A stretch of 64,000 bases of DNA, from the NCBI RefSeq assembly GCF_017104565.1, contig NZ_JAAGPD010000001.1, positions 682,001 to 746,000 on the forward strand. The letters run 5' to 3'. Numbering within the stretch: position 1 is the stretch's first letter; each line of letters begins with the position of its first letter. The notes beneath the pieces are model-generated. The model was not told the origin of the DNA. It made no database searches and saw only the letters and a list, made by a program, of their open reading frames with translations. Made by a program: the position numbers and the translations under genes. Source of the stretch: Paraburkholderia sp. Tr-20389. GTDB lineage: Bacteria > Pseudomonadota > Gammaproteobacteria > Burkholderiales > Burkholderiaceae. This document shows, piece by piece, positions 52,512 to 61,956 of the stretch.

Positions 52512-52758
52512 GAGGCTCCGTGCATGCGATGTGTCGCATGGCTGTGGGGCGGACGGCACATCTTCGGCATAGGCATTCCTCGCGAGCGTTTGTCTGCGGG
52601 CGGCGCAACCCCGATTCGCGCCGCTGCATGCGCCGCCCGACAGTCGGACATCCAGGAAGCCGGCCCATTTCGATCCGGATTGCAGTGTATCCGAACGCCT
52701 CGAAATCCTCTGACATGGGGTCGCGGCGCGGCGACGCGCGCCCGCCTCCGCGTCTGCC

Positions 52759-53142
52759 TCATTCGCCGCCGGCTCTGCCGGGCCCTATCTTCGCGAGACA
52801 GCGCGATACCTCGCCGCCGTCGACGGGCTTGGTCAGCACGCACATCGCGCCCAGGTCGAGCGCCTGGCGGCGCACCGCGTCGGATGCGAAAGCGGAGATG
52901 AAAATGATGGGCTGCGTGACGCCCATTTCCAGCAAGTGACGATACATGTCGAGACCGCTCATGCCGGGCATCTGCACATCGGAGATGATGCAGGCCACAT
53001 TGCTCGCGATGCCGGATGCGAGAAACGCCTCGGCCGATGCATAGAGCCGGACATCCCAATCCAGCGAACGAACGAGGCTCGACATCGCGATACGGACGGA
53101 TTCGTCGTCGTCGATGACTGAAGCGATCGGGTGGTTGTGCAA
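52759..53142 (-). CDS. Single-domain response regulator (receiver only)
   Basis: A 127-residue receiver with the full active site: VIDDDESVR, phospho-Asp in CIISDVQMPGMSG, Ser in IIFISAF and Lys in CVLTKPVDGG. There is no output domain, so it probably acts by protein contact or as a phosphate sink. It starts at TTG 53142 with GAGGAA seven bases upstream. It lies 247 nt upstream of the histidine kinase on the same strand and may be the kinase's second partner. Confidence 0.9.
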   Translation of the reverse strand: MHNHPIASVIDDDESVRIAMSSLVRSLDWDVRLYASAEAFLASGIASNVACIISDVQMPGMSGLDMYRHLLEMGVTQPIIFISAFASDAVRRQALDLGAMCVLTKPVDGGEVSRCLAKIGPGRAGGE

Positions 53143-53527
53143 GCGTCTTTCCTCGGCCGTTAGTTGACAACGGCACGCTGCTGCGTAATGCCGTTCATGG
53201 TGAGTTCATCTTATGGGAACAGGGCCGCCGCGAGAATCATATGTAGGTATAGTTCTGCCAGCCTTGTGGGTTGCGAGCCCCGCCCCGTCTGGCTGTGCGG
53301 CCTGCGTTCGGGCTCGCCCGCTTCATTCGCCGTGCATTTCCGGCGCTGCGCGTGCCTTACGTAAACTGATGCGTGGACGGGTAGAGGCGATCGGCCGGAA
53401 TGGCCGCGCCGTGCAGTCGCGGCGGGGCAAAACATCGACCACTTTCCGTGCGCGCGACGTGAGCGGCATCGCTTCGATTACGACGAAAGTGTGACAGCGC
53501 TTAAGCATCTCTTCATGTTTCAGCGCC
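53143..53527. other. Intergenic region
   Basis: I see no gene in these 385 bases. Short frames on both strands lack ribosome sites. The downstream end holds the promoter-like TATGAT of the candidate RNA. Confidence 0.4.
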
Positions 53528-53539
53528 TATGATCCAAAC

Positions 53540-53605
53540 CGGTTCCCGTGCACCCCCTCGTAACCACGAGAACCCATTTAGCCGACGAGAACGTCGGCTT
53601 TTTTT
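53540..53605 (+). ncRNA. Candidate small RNA with two hairpins and a terminator
   Basis: No plus-strand gene lies upstream, yet a textbook plus-strand terminator is present. Arms GCCGACG and CGTCGGC (53581-53598) with loop AGAA are followed by seven T. Just before it is a smaller hairpin, CTCGT-AACC-ACGAG (53557-53570). A -10-like TATGAT is at 53528-53533; the -35 is unclear. A transcript of about 65 nt is inferred. Confidence 0.4.
53581..53605 (+). terminator. Strong plus-strand intrinsic terminator
   Basis: A 7-bp GC-rich stem, 4-nt loop and T7 tail. On the minus strand it lacks a T-tail, so it fits the convergent PilZ gene poorly. Confidence 0.8.
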
Positions 53606-53637
53606 CGTCCCGGCCTGAACGCAGCCGGATCGAAAAC

Positions 53638-54564
53638 CTAAGCGAAGCCGCCGTTGTGCAACGGATTGCGCTCGGCGGGCACGGCCCCCGTCAGCACATC
53701 CATCACATAGTCTTTCACCAGTGCGCGCACGTCGCCCGACGTGTTGCCGAACTCGGCGCCCACCAGGGTTTCCCCGCCCTTCGTGCGGCGGTTGCGCGCG
53801 ATGCAGTTGAGCGGTGCCGTGCGCACGCGGCCCGCACGCGAGAGCGGCAACGACAGCTTGAAATGTTCTCCGGGCGCGAGCGAATTCGAGTTCACGAGCA
53901 GGCCGACGCCGGCCGCGCTCAGATCGACAGCACGGACTTCCGTACCCGCCATCGGCCGGTCGTTTCTCGACAGGTGCGCCGTCACGTCGATGCCGATACG
54001 CACGTGCCGACGCAGCGCACGCGAGCGGACTTCCGTTGGATAGCGCAGATACAGCACGTCGAACGGCGTCGCATGACGGCCGATGACTTCCGATTCGAAC
54101 GCATGCCGGTAGCGTCCCGCGATGAATTGGCCTTCGACGGCCTCGCCTGGCGCGAACGCGGGATCGACATCCTTGCCCGCGAGCAGCAGGCTGACATCGT
54201 CGAGCACGCCGACGAAGCGCGTGCGCGAAGAGATGGCCGGACCGCTGGCCAGTGTGATCACGAAGTCTTCGGGGGTGCAGCCCGCCTGGGGAAATGGGCC
54301 GACGAATGTCTGCTCGTCGTGATCGCGCCGCGTGCGAGCGGCGGGTGCAGCCGCGCCGTCTTCCTGCGCAGGCAGCGTGTCGCTGCGGCGTTCGCCGGGA
54401 AGCAGATGCCTGAACGGTCCTAACGCAAAGAGTCGCTCGCATTGCTCCGCGCTCTGAACGATGTGCCCGCGGCCCATCAGCAGCTTGCCGTCCGCCGTAT
54501 AGACGGAAAACGGCAGCGGAACTCCGATCGTGACTTCCCGTTGCGACAGCGGCACCAACGGCAT
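53638..54564 (-). CDS. PilZ-domain protein, predicted c-di-GMP receptor
   Basis: A 308-residue cytoplasmic protein. The N-terminal 130 residues form an unassigned domain (VTIGVPLPFSVYTADGKLLM). The middle resembles a YcgR-N-like flagellar brake domain (about 105-185). The C-terminal PilZ domain (about 185-290) has both c-di-GMP motifs: RxxxR in RSRALRRHVRIG and DxSxxG in DLSAAGVGLLV. ATG 54564 has GAGGAGAG upstream; longer frames are unsupported. It stands alone, so the controlled process (motility, polysaccharide) is unknown. Confidence 0.88.
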   Translation of the reverse strand: MPLVPLSQREVTIGVPLPFSVYTADGKLLMGRGHIVQSAEQCERLFALGPFRHLLPGERRSDTLPAQEDGAAAPAARTRRDHDEQTFVGPFPQAGCTPEDFVITLASGPAISSRTRFVGVLDDVSLLLAGKDVDPAFAPGEAVEGQFIAGRYRHAFESEVIGRHATPFDVLYLRYPTEVRSRALRRHVRIGIDVTAHLSRNDRPMAGTEVRAVDLSAAGVGLLVNSNSLAPGEHFKLSLPLSRAGRVRTAPLNCIARNRRTKGGETLVGAEFGNTSGDVRALVKDYVMDVLTGAVPAERNPLHNGGFA

Positions 54565-54915
54565 GACTCGTTCTCTCCTCTCAGTAGCTTCTTTGGCTTT
54601 TTTACTGCATCGCGATTGCGCGGATGCATACAACCGGCAAGTATGCACGACGCCGCGCCTATGACCAACTGGCAAACGTTTGTCTGCGTCGATTGTTTCC
54701 ACAGAAGAAAAAGCGCCGGATCGCACGCGATGCCAGGATCGCAACACTTCCTTTCCCGCCGCTCAAGAATTTTCGCGGCAGGGCGTCCCTATAATGACCA
54801 CCATCGGCCACGACGGGTGCCCGGCTTTTGCCTCGGCGCGTTTCGCGTGCTATCACTGCGTAGCGCCCCTGCGTCGCGAAAGCCGCGCCCAAAACACTGC
54901 ACAGGAAGACTCGAC

Positions 54916-55341
54916 ATGACTACCCAGGCACTTACCGCCGGCATCGATCACGTTGGACTGAGCGTTCGCGATCTGAACCTGACACGCGATTTCTTCGTGG
55001 AATGCCTGCACTGGACCCAGGTCGGCGAAAGGCCGGAGTACCCCGCTGCCTTCGTATCGGATGGGCACGTGATGGTGACGTTGTGGCAAATCACGAATCA
55101 GGACAGGCGCGTCGAGTTCGATCGCAAGAGCAACGTCGGCTTGCATCACCTTGCGTTGCGCGTCGGCAGCGAAGCAGCACTCGACGAAATTTTCAGGCGC
55201 GTTTCGCAGTGGCCCGGCGTGAAGGTCGAGTTTGCGCCCGAGAATCTGGGCCCGGGACCCAAGCGTCACACGATGATCTATGAACCTGGCGGCATCCGGC
55301 TCGAGTTCGATTTCGATCCGCGCTTGCAAGCGGCCGGCTAA
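54916..55341 (+). CDS. VOC/glyoxalase-fold protein
   Basis: A 141-residue single-polypeptide VOC protein, starting GIDHVGLSVRDLNLTRDFFV. Potential metal ligands are His in GIDHVGLS, His in NVGLHHLALRVG and Glu in GIRLEFDFDP. It may be a lyase, dioxygenase or resistance-type protein; no finer call is safe. ATG 54916 has AGGAA upstream. The longer frame to 54442 crosses the divergent PilZ promoter and is rejected. Confidence 0.85.
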   Translation: MTTQALTAGIDHVGLSVRDLNLTRDFFVECLHWTQVGERPEYPAAFVSDGHVMVTLWQITNQDRRVEFDRKSNVGLHHLALRVGSEAALDEIFRRVSQWPGVKVEFAPENLGPGPKRHTMIYEPGGIRLEFDFDPRLQAAG

Positions 55342-55491
55342 GACGACTATTCCATTACCGCCAGACAAGCCCGTGATGACCGGCTATCACCGCGGGTGAT
55401 ACCCCTATCAAAACAAACCGCGCGTTCTCCTCGTGATCTGTTGCTAGAGTGGTGCCAGTGCAGTTCAGCGGCAACGGAGCAGAGGTTGAAC

Positions 55492-56439
55492 ATGGACCAG
55501 CTTTATATGTTGAAGGCGTTCGTCTCGGCGGCGCAGCATCAGAGTTTCAGCAAGGCGGCTGCCTCGCTGGGCGTGACGACGGGTTCCATTTCAAAGGCGA
55601 TTGCGAAGCTGGAAGCATCCATCCAGACGCGCGTGCTTCATCGCACCACACGCTCCGTCACGCTGACGGAAGAGGCGCAATCCTACTACCTGAGCTGCTG
55701 CCGGCTGCTCGAAGAACTCGAAGAAGCGAATCGCCGCATCATGCGCGAACGTGAGGTGGACAGCGGCAAGCTGCGTCTCGTGATTCATCCGATGCTCGTC
55801 AGCGATACGTTCTCGCAGTTTCTGTCGAGCTATCGCGAGGTTGCGCCGAATGTGAACCTCGTCGTGTCCGTGCACGAGGGCGCCGTCAATCTCTACGACG
55901 GACAGTTCGACATGGCGATGCTGCCGCCGCATCAGGTCGAACAGTCGGCCGTGATTCGCAGAACCTTGTTCAGGTCGTCGCGTTCGCTCGTCGCGTCCGC
56001 CGACTATCTCGCGCAGCGCGGCATACCCCGGCGCGCCGCTGATCTGTCCGAGCACTTCCTGCTGCTGCCGACGCAATCACGCCAGCGCAACACGAACTAC
56101 GTGCAGATGAGCGAAAACGGCGCACCCGTTCAGGTGATTCCGATGTCGTCGATGGATGGCAATGACGTGTTGCTGCGCGCAGCGGCACTCGCGGGCGCCG
56201 GCATCGCGGAGTTACCCGAAGCGATTGCGCGTGAAGATGTGGCGATGGGCAAGCTGGTTCCCGTATTGCCCAACTGTTCGATCTCGGACAGCGAAGTCGA
56301 AGTTTGTCTGTTCTATTCGCATCGGGAATTGCTGCCCGCGCGCTTCAGGACATTCGTCGACTTTTGCACAGAGTTCTTTCGCCTCAACGGCGCACGGCGC
56401 CGCATGCCGTTTCTCCATGCCGAGCAGCGGGCCGCTTGA
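55492..56439 (+). CDS. LysR-family regulator
   Basis: A 315-residue LTTR. It begins MDQLYMLKAFVSAAQHQSFS, with HTH ASLGVTTGSISKAIAKLEA and the TTRSVTLTEEA wing. The effector domain starts near residue 90 and includes YDGQFDMAMLPPHQ. ATG 55492 gives the canonical LysR N-terminus; the frame from 55396 adds an implausible leader. It is convergent with the next LysR gene, 9 bp between stops. No target is obvious, although the VOC gene lies upstream on the same strand. Confidence 0.92.
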   Translation: MDQLYMLKAFVSAAQHQSFSKAAASLGVTTGSISKAIAKLEASIQTRVLHRTTRSVTLTEEAQSYYLSCCRLLEELEEANRRIMREREVDSGKLRLVIHPMLVSDTFSQFLSSYREVAPNVNLVVSVHEGAVNLYDGQFDMAMLPPHQVEQSAVIRRTLFRSSRSLVASADYLAQRGIPRRAADLSEHFLLLPTQSRQRNTNYVQMSENGAPVQVIPMSSMDGNDVLLRAAALAGAGIAELPEAIAREDVAMGKLVPVLPNCSISDSEVEVCLFYSHRELLPARFRTFVDFCTEFFRLNGARRRMPFLHAEQRAA

Positions 56440-56448
56440 GCAGCTAAT

Positions 56449-57336
56449 CTAGGCAGCCGCCATCACGGGGCCAAGCTGCGAACGGGTGACTTCGACGAAA
56501 GCCTGCATCGCGCTTGAAACATACGCGTCGTGACGACGGATGAACAGCGTGGCCACCTGCGCCTTCTCGGGCGGCAACCCATGAAGCGCGACGATCCCCT
56601 GCTCGGCCGCGTTGGCAACTACACCGCGCGGCAATAACGTCACGCCGATCCCCGCCGCGACGCACGCGATGATCGCATCGAGCGAGCCGAATTCGAGTGG
56701 CGTGGCCGTGACGATGCCCTTCTCCGCAAGCAGCGCTTCGAGCCGCTGACGGTACGAACAACCCAGTCTGAACACGATCGTCTTGAGGTCGGGCGACGCG
56801 GGCAGCGCATCGATCGAGCGCACGTTGCGCGACGTCACGAGCACCAGTTCTTCCTGGAAGATCATCTCGGCATGCAGATCGGGATGATCGACGGGGCCGG
56901 CAACAAATGCACCGTCGAGCCGGCACGCGGCGACGTCTTCCGTGAGACTGCAACTCGTGCCCGTGGTCAGCGACAGGCGCACATCCGGATAGATCCCTGC
57001 GAAGTTGCTGAGGATGGGCGACAGGCGCAGCGCCGCCGTCGTTTCGAGCGTGCCCAGCGCGAGCGCGCCTGCGGGCGGGCCATCGTCGAGCGCGGCGAGT
57101 CGCGCATCCGCGAGCAGCTTGGCGATACGCGCAGCGTACGGCAGCATCCGTTGACCCGCGGGCGTCAGACTCACGCCGCGCACGTGCCGTTGAAACAGCG
57201 CGACACCGATCTCGCGTTCGAGAGAGCGGATTCGTGCTGTCACGTTGGACTGAACGGTGTGAAGTTCGACAGCCGCCCGGTTCATGCTGCCATGACGGGC
57301 CACTGCCTCGAAGACCTTGAGGTCGGCGACATCCAT
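56449..57336 (-). CDS. LysR-family regulator
   Basis: A 295-residue LTTR. HTH is at residues 3-60 (VARHGSMNRAAVELHTVQSN, ALFQRHVRGVSLT), with the effector domain beginning ALALGTLETTAALRLSPIL. The effector half resembles the group that includes PtxR/CynR-like regulators only loosely. ATG 57336 is the first Met and gives the canonical start. It is convergent with the preceding LysR gene. Confidence 0.92.
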   Translation of the reverse strand: MDVADLKVFEAVARHGSMNRAAVELHTVQSNVTARIRSLEREIGVALFQRHVRGVSLTPAGQRMLPYAARIAKLLADARLAALDDGPPAGALALGTLETTAALRLSPILSNFAGIYPDVRLSLTTGTSCSLTEDVAACRLDGAFVAGPVDHPDLHAEMIFQEELVLVTSRNVRSIDALPASPDLKTIVFRLGCSYRQRLEALLAEKGIVTATPLEFGSLDAIIACVAAGIGVTLLPRGVVANAAEQGIVALHGLPPEKAQVATLFIRRHDAYVSSAMQAFVEVTRSQLGPVMAAA

Positions 57337-57472
57337 GCTGGGTACCTCGATGAATTCCCTAAGGCCTTTGCGCGGCCTACGGGTCGACGCTCATCGTACA
57401 CCAAAGACGTAGCGCTCACCGGCGCAATGCACACGCATCATGCGCGTGCATTGCGCGCTAGCCGAAGCTTGC

Positions 57473-57784
57473 TCAAGGACGTGCGTAGACGGAATCCAGT
57501 CCAACGACTTCGCGTGCTTTCGCACGCGCGCCCGATGCCGATTTCGCCCCGTCCGCTTCACCATAGGCAGAGTTCGCCGCGAACTTCTGCGCACTGATAC
57601 GCGCTTCGGCTTCCTGCAGATTCTTCGGATATTGCGTGGCATCGACAGCGGCGTTGTAGCCGGCCTGTTGCAGTTCGACCAGTTGCGCGCGAACCTCGGC
57701 GCGAGTCAAAGGCTGGTTCGACTGCGCAAACGAAGCGATGGGAAGCGCGAAAAGTGCAGCGACGATGATCGACTGGAGTTTCAT
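57473..57784 (-). CDS. DUF4148 secreted small protein
   Basis: A 103-residue protein with a signal peptide (MKLQSIIVAALFALPIASFA, cleaved at AQS). The DUF4148 core is LTRAEVRAQLVELQQAGYN, then YPKNLQEAEARISAQ. It belongs to a periplasmic family expanded in Burkholderia and relatives; function is unknown. ATG 57784 is used. No operon partner is apparent. Confidence 0.9.
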   Translation of the reverse strand: MKLQSIIVAALFALPIASFAQSNQPLTRAEVRAQLVELQQAGYNAAVDATQYPKNLQEAEARISAQKFAANSAYGEADGAKSASGARAKAREVVGLDSVYARP

Positions 57785-57976
57785 GGTTTCTATCTCACGA
57801 GAGTGGGTTGACTCACAGAGATCGCTGCTGCGCAGTGCGCGCGGTCAGCAGCGATCTCCAACGTTGAGATATTTGAACCTGTGAAAGTATCTGGCCTGCT
57901 TCCCTATGCATACGTTTTGCAGCTTTATGTATCGGCGTGCATCGCGAATACATCGGGATACAAAGCCAGCGCTATT

Positions 57977-58102
57977 TCACTGCGCCTTGCGGCGCTTCTG
58001 CTGCTCGCTGCTCGCGGTGATCAGCGTGCACTGAAGGGGATGCGCGAGTTCTGCGGCAAATCCGCCCGCAAGAAAGAACAAGATTGCCAATAGACGTTTC
58101 AT
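57977..58102 (-). CDS. Putative small secreted peptide, 41 aa
   Basis: ATG 58102 preceded by GGAGAG encodes MKRLLAILFFLAGGFAAELA, a good signal-peptide-like leader. A short mature part follows with one Cys (HPLQCTLITASSEQQKRRKA) ending in Gln. The ribosome site and leader support a real gene, but nothing else does. It is 192 nt upstream of the DUF4148 gene on the same strand. Confidence 0.5.
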   Translation of the reverse strand: MKRLLAILFFLAGGFAAELAHPLQCTLITASSEQQKRRKAQ

Positions 58103-58281
58103 GATGCTCTCCGGCTTCGAATAACGCCTTCGTTATAGCGCACGGCACAGGTTCATTTGTGTCCCAATGTATCGGAGCGCACGCCTGATACAAGACGATT
58201 CAAATGCGCGACATGACGACACAGCGCAGATACGCGCGATCGTTTCAATACGTCCATGTCTTCCACCTAAAGGACGCCGAC

Positions 58282-58842
58282 ATGTTCTCCCGAATCAAGA
58301 CCTCGATCACCGTCGCCGCAGTGGCCGCCCTCGCCGCGCTCGGCGCAGTGGTCGCCACCAGCGGCGCCTCGACTGCCGTTCCCATCGAGAAGAATCACGC
58401 TGCGCCGGAATTCACGGGCATCGATCAATGGCTCAACTCGCCGCCGTTGACCATGCAGCAGTTGCGCGGCAAGGTCGTGCTGGTGGACTTCTGGACATAC
58501 ACCTGCATCAACTGCGTCCATACGCTGCCGCATGTCGAGAAGCTGTATCAGAAGTACAAGGATCAGGGACTGGTCGTGGTGGGTGTGCACACGCCCGAAT
58601 ATGCGTTCGAACGCGAAACGAAGAAGGTCAGCGCCGCCATTGCCGAATACGGCCTGCATTACCCGGTCGCGCAGGACAACAGCTACGCGACATGGAACGC
58701 GTACGGCAATCAATACTGGCCCGCGGTCTATCTCATCGACAAGCAGGGACACGTCGTCTATAGCCACTTCGGCGAAGGCGATTACGACCAGATCGATGCC
58801 GCCGTGCGCGAGCAACTCGCGCGCCCCGGTCAGGCGGGTTGA
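58282..58842 (+). CDS. Exported thioredoxin-like/TlpA-family protein
   Basis: A 186-residue thiol protein. An N-terminal hydrophobic anchor or signal (ITVAAVAALAALGAVVATSG) is followed by the redox site DFWTYTCINCVHTLP (CxxC with Ile-Asn between), the cis-Pro region WPAVYLIDKQG, and a GEGDYDQID tail as in the C-terminal domain of DipZ-like proteins. It likely acts on periplasmic thiols or peroxides. ATG 58282 has AAAGGA upstream. The tautomerase remnant and Ohr lie downstream on the same strand. Confidence 0.9.
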   Translation: MFSRIKTSITVAAVAALAALGAVVATSGASTAVPIEKNHAAPEFTGIDQWLNSPPLTMQQLRGKVVLVDFWTYTCINCVHTLPHVEKLYQKYKDQGLVVVGVHTPEYAFERETKKVSAAIAEYGLHYPVAQDNSYATWNAYGNQYWPAVYLIDKQGHVVYSHFGEGDYDQIDAAVREQLARPGQAG

Positions 58843-59124
58843 CGACAGGCGTGGCCGGTCAGCCGGTTGAGGCACGTCGAGGCTCCAGACGTCGAAGCGC
58901 GCCTTCGTCTGCAAGAAAACGCGAGCTTTGCAACACTATGCGGTCTGTGCGTCAAGCGATTGGGCGCGCAGACGGCGTGGCGAAAGCAGGCGCACTGCTT
59001 GCGGACTGACCCGGCAGCGGCGGCAAAAGTGTCGGCGTTCGGCACGTCTCGACAGGTAAAAGCTTCCACCACGGCGGCATTCTGACGGACGCCCCATTCC
59101 TCAACTACGATCGAGGGGAGCAAG

Positions 59125-59360
59125 ATGCCGATAGTCACTATCAGGTCACGCGCGAAGGCACGACGCCGGGCGCGGACTGCGTGAGCGCCGAAGAAAAAGC
59201 GCAGTTGATCAACGGCGTGAGCCAGTTGTTGCTCGACGTGCTGCACAAGCCTCTGGAATCCACCTTCGTCGTGATCGAGGAGGTGCCCACGGAGAATTGG
59301 GGTTGGGGCGGTCTGCCCGCCCTGGAGTATCGAAAGCTCAAAGCATCGAAACAGGCCTGA
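59125..59360 (+). pseudogene. Frameshifted tautomerase-family gene
   Basis: ATG 59125, after a GAGGGGAG site, encodes MPIVTI, the N-terminal strand with the catalytic Pro of 4-oxalocrotonate-tautomerase-like enzymes. After 18 bases the family sequence continues in another frame from 59145 ([31 protein letters not shown]) to the TGA at 59360. Supplying one base near 59142 restores a single 78-79 aa frame. It is either a genuine single-base deletion or a sequencing error. Confidence 0.75.
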
Positions 59361-59407
59361 CCCGCAGTCTTCCAACAACACGCAGGACTTCATCGAAGGA
59401 GTTTGCC

Positions 59408-59833
59408 ATGTCGCTCGAAAAGGCCCTTTACACCGCGCACGCAACCGCAACGGGTGGCCGCGACGGACGCGCCACCGTGCCGGACGCCGGCCTCGATTTC
59501 AAGCTCACGACGCCGAAGGAACTCGGCGGAAAAGGCGGAGAAGGCGCCAACCCGGAACAACTGTTCGCGGCCGGTTATAGCGCGTGCTTTATCGGTGCGA
59601 TGAAATTCGTTGCCGCACGGGACAAGATCGCGATGCCCGCCGATGCGTCGATCGACAGCAGCGTCGGGATCGGAACGATTCCGAATGGCTTCGGCATCGA
59701 AGTTGCGATGAAGATTTCATTGCCTGGTATGGACCGTGATGCTGCGCAGGATCTGATCAACAAGGCTCACATCGTGTGCCCGTACTCGAACGCGACACGC
59801 AACAACATCGACGTGACACTGACGCTGGTTTGA
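59408..59833 (+). CDS. ohr: Organic hydroperoxide resistance protein (Ohr/OsmC superfamily)
   Basis: A 141-residue thiol peroxidase reducing organic hydroperoxides to alcohols. Both redox Cys contexts are present: [14 protein letters not shown] (peroxidatic) and [17 protein letters not shown] (resolving). [16 protein letters not shown] at the start is typical of Ohr. ATG 59408 has AAGGAG. It is followed by a good terminator and preceded by the tautomerase remnant. OhrR is not adjacent. Confidence 0.95.
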   Translation: MSLEKALYTAHATATGGRDGRATVPDAGLDFKLTTPKELGGKGGEGANPEQLFAAGYSACFIGAMKFVAARDKIAMPADASIDSSVGIGTIPNGFGIEVAMKISLPGMDRDAAQDLINKAHIVCPYSNATRNNIDVTLTLV

Positions 59834-59855
59834 GCCCGCGCTTTAGCGCATGAAT

Positions 59856-59890
59856 GCCGGCTGCAATGCTGTATTGCGGCCGGCAATATC
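59856..59890 (+). terminator. Intrinsic terminator of ohr
   Basis: 12-bp arms at 59856-59867 and 59873-59884 (one G-T pair) with a 5-nt loop are followed by a T-run on the plus strand. Confidence 0.75.
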
Positions 59891-59906
59891 TTTTTGCCCA
59901 ATCGAT

Positions 59907-60104
59907 TCAATCGAGCAGGCCATTCACGACAGCGGGACTATGCGAGTCCATCCAGTCGTATGAATCGCTGAAATGCGCCCACGCCCAGTTACGCGGCACA
60001 GCGGCCTCTTGTGCTTGCTCGCTCGATACCGCTTCGACGCGGACGCGCACGCCTGCGCCGCTATGGTCGTCGATATTCCGGAAGTTCAAAGATTCGCGCT
60101 TCAT
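59907..60104 (-). CDS. Small hypothetical protein, 65 aa
   Basis: It begins MKRESLNFRNIDDHSGAGVR and continues with a Trp-rich segment (RNWAWAHFSDSYDWMDS). ATG 60104 has GAGG upstream. It is soluble and acidic; I recognise no domain. It is convergent with ohr. Confidence 0.55.
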   Translation of the reverse strand: MKRESLNFRNIDDHSGAGVRVRVEAVSSEQAQEAAVPRNWAWAHFSDSYDWMDSHSPAVVNGLLD

Positions 60105-60307
60105 TGCCTGATCCTCAGTAGAGCCTGCCACGACGTCGAGCCTCAAACGTCGGCCTTTGATGTCAGACTACGCGCACTCACGCGATCGACAAACCGGGCT
60201 GCATAGAATTCACAGTTTTCAAATCGGGAATAATCCGGAGATCGAGCCGAATCGATTCGATGCACAAACGCTTGATTTAACTTCGGACCAATCCGCCAAA
60301 ACACAAA

Positions 60308-60335
60308 AACGCAGCCCCTGTAAAAGGGCTGCGTT
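60308..60335 (-). terminator. Intrinsic terminator of mmsA
   Basis: Arms AACGCAGCCC and GGGCTGCGTT with an 8-nt loop; the minus strand continues with TTTTTGTG. It is 24 nt beyond the mmsA stop. Confidence 0.85.
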
Positions 60336-60358
60336 TCTCTCAGTTTATTGCGCGTGAC

Positions 60359-61870
60359 TTACTTCGCAGTGGGCATCGCGAACTCGGCGCCCTTCTCGAT
60401 GCTCTCCGACCAGCGCTGCATGATCGACTTCTGCTTCGTATAGAAGCGCACGCCCTCTTCGCCGTATGCATGCGTGTCGCCGAACAGGCTGCGCTTCCAG
60501 CCGCCGAAACCGTGCCATGCCATCGGCACGGGGATCGGCACGTTGATGCCGACCATGCCGACCTCGATGCGGCGGCCGAACTCGCGTGCGATGTGACCAT
60601 CGCTCGTGAAGCACGCGACGCCGTTGCCGAACTCATGCGCATTGATCAGTTCGACGGATTCCGTAAAGTCCTTCACACGCACGCACGCGAGCACCGGACC
60701 GAAGATTTCTTCCTTGTAGATGCGCATGTCGGGGGTGACGTTGTCGAACAGCGTGCCGCCCGTGAAGAAACCGTCTTCATGACCCGGTACCGTCAGACCG
60801 CGACCGTCGACCACCAGCGTCGCGCCTTCCTTCACACCTTCGGCGATATAGCCTTCGATCCGCTCCAGCGCCTGGCGCGTGACGATCGGGCCCATTTCGG
60901 CATCGGCCTCCATGCCGTTCTTCACGATCAGCGTGCGGGCACGCTCGGCGAGCATCGGCATGATCTTGTCGGCCACGTCGCCGACCAGCAGCGCGACGGA
61001 AATCGCCATGCAGCGCTCGCCGGCCGAGCCGTATGCGGCGCCGATCAGCGCGTCGACGGCCTTGTCGAGATCGGCGTCGGGCATCACCACCATATGGTTC
61101 TTCGCGCCGCCCAGCGCTTGCACGCGCTTGCCGTGCTTCGCGCCCGTTTCGTAGATGTAGTTTGCAATCGGCGTCGAGCCGACGAAGCTCACCGCCTTGA
61201 CGTCCGGGTGCGTGAGCAGTGCATCCACGACGACCTTGTCGCCCTGCACGACGTTGAAGATGCCATCGGGCAGCCCGGCTTCTTTCAACAACCCGGCCAT
61301 GAACAGCGCGGCCGACGGATCGCGCTCGCTCGGCTTCAGAATGAACGCGTTACCCGTCGCGATTGCAACCGGGAACATCCAGCACGGCACCATGCACGGG
61401 AAGTTGAACGGCGTGATACCCGCGACGACGCCCAGCGGCTGACGCATCGTCCAGTTGTCGATACCCGTCGACACCTGTTCCGTGTAATCGCCCTTCAGCA
61501 GTTGCGGAATGCCGCATGCAAATTCGATCACGTCGATACCGCGCGACACTTCGCCCTGTGCGTCCGAGAACACCTTGCCATGCTCGGCCGTGATGATGGC
61601 GGCCAGTTCGTCGCGATGACGGTTCATCAGTTCGAGGAAGCGCAGCATGACGCGCGCGCGCCGGATGGGCGGCGTATCGGCCCACTTCGGAAACGCAGCC
61701 TTCGCGCTGGCGACGGCCGCTTCGACATCGGCGGTTTCGCCGAGCAGCAGCTTGCGGGCTCGCGCGCCCGTGGCGGGGTTGAAAACGGCCTGGCTACGGC
61801 TTCCCGTGCCGCTGACGCGCTGGCCGTGAATGAAATGACCCACGTCTGCGCTGTCGGTATAGGCTTGCAT
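60359..61870 (-). CDS. mmsA: CoA-acylating methylmalonate-semialdehyde dehydrogenase
   Basis: A 503-residue aldehyde dehydrogenase that converts methylmalonate or malonate semialdehyde to propionyl- or acetyl-CoA with NAD and CoA, in valine, inositol or beta-alanine breakdown. Signatures are [20 protein letters not shown], the nucleotide-binding [16 protein letters not shown], the catalytic Cys in [16 protein letters not shown] (no ALDH Glu upstream in the usual place, as in MmsA), and [18 protein letters not shown] 61870 has AAGGAGGAG. It diverges from a LysR gene; no mmsB is adjacent. Confidence 0.95.
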   Translation of the reverse strand: MQAYTDSADVGHFIHGQRVSGTGSRSQAVFNPATGARARKLLLGETADVEAAVASAKAAFPKWADTPPIRRARVMLRFLELMNRHRDELAAIITAEHGKVFSDAQGEVSRGIDVIEFACGIPQLLKGDYTEQVSTGIDNWTMRQPLGVVAGITPFNFPCMVPCWMFPVAIATGNAFILKPSERDPSAALFMAGLLKEAGLPDGIFNVVQGDKVVVDALLTHPDVKAVSFVGSTPIANYIYETGAKHGKRVQALGGAKNHMVVMPDADLDKAVDALIGAAYGSAGERCMAISVALLVGDVADKIMPMLAERARTLIVKNGMEADAEMGPIVTRQALERIEGYIAEGVKEGATLVVDGRGLTVPGHEDGFFTGGTLFDNVTPDMRIYKEEIFGPVLACVRVKDFTESVELINAHEFGNGVACFTSDGHIAREFGRRIEVGMVGINVPIPVPMAWHGFGGWKRSLFGDTHAYGEEGVRFYTKQKSIMQRWSESIEKGAEFAMPTAK

Positions 61871-61938
61871 GTCGGCTCCTCCTTCGTGATTGGCGTTGAT
61901 TGAAGTGTAGAAAGGCGCGGACACGCTGGAAAGAGGCT

Positions 61939-61956
61939 AACATTGAAATCAATGTT
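61939..61956. promoter_or_regulatory. Perfect 8-bp palindrome, candidate LysR operator
   Basis: AACATTGA-AA-TCAATGTT between mmsA and the divergent LysR gene. A degenerate copy (CATCGTGAACAATG, 61960-61973) follows about 20 bp on. The ATTGAAATCAAT core fits the T-N11-A symmetry of LysR sites. Confidence 0.55.

Noticed and set aside
57881-58093. A 70-codon plus-strand frame
   Set aside because: It has no ribosome site and overlaps a better-supported small minus-strand gene.
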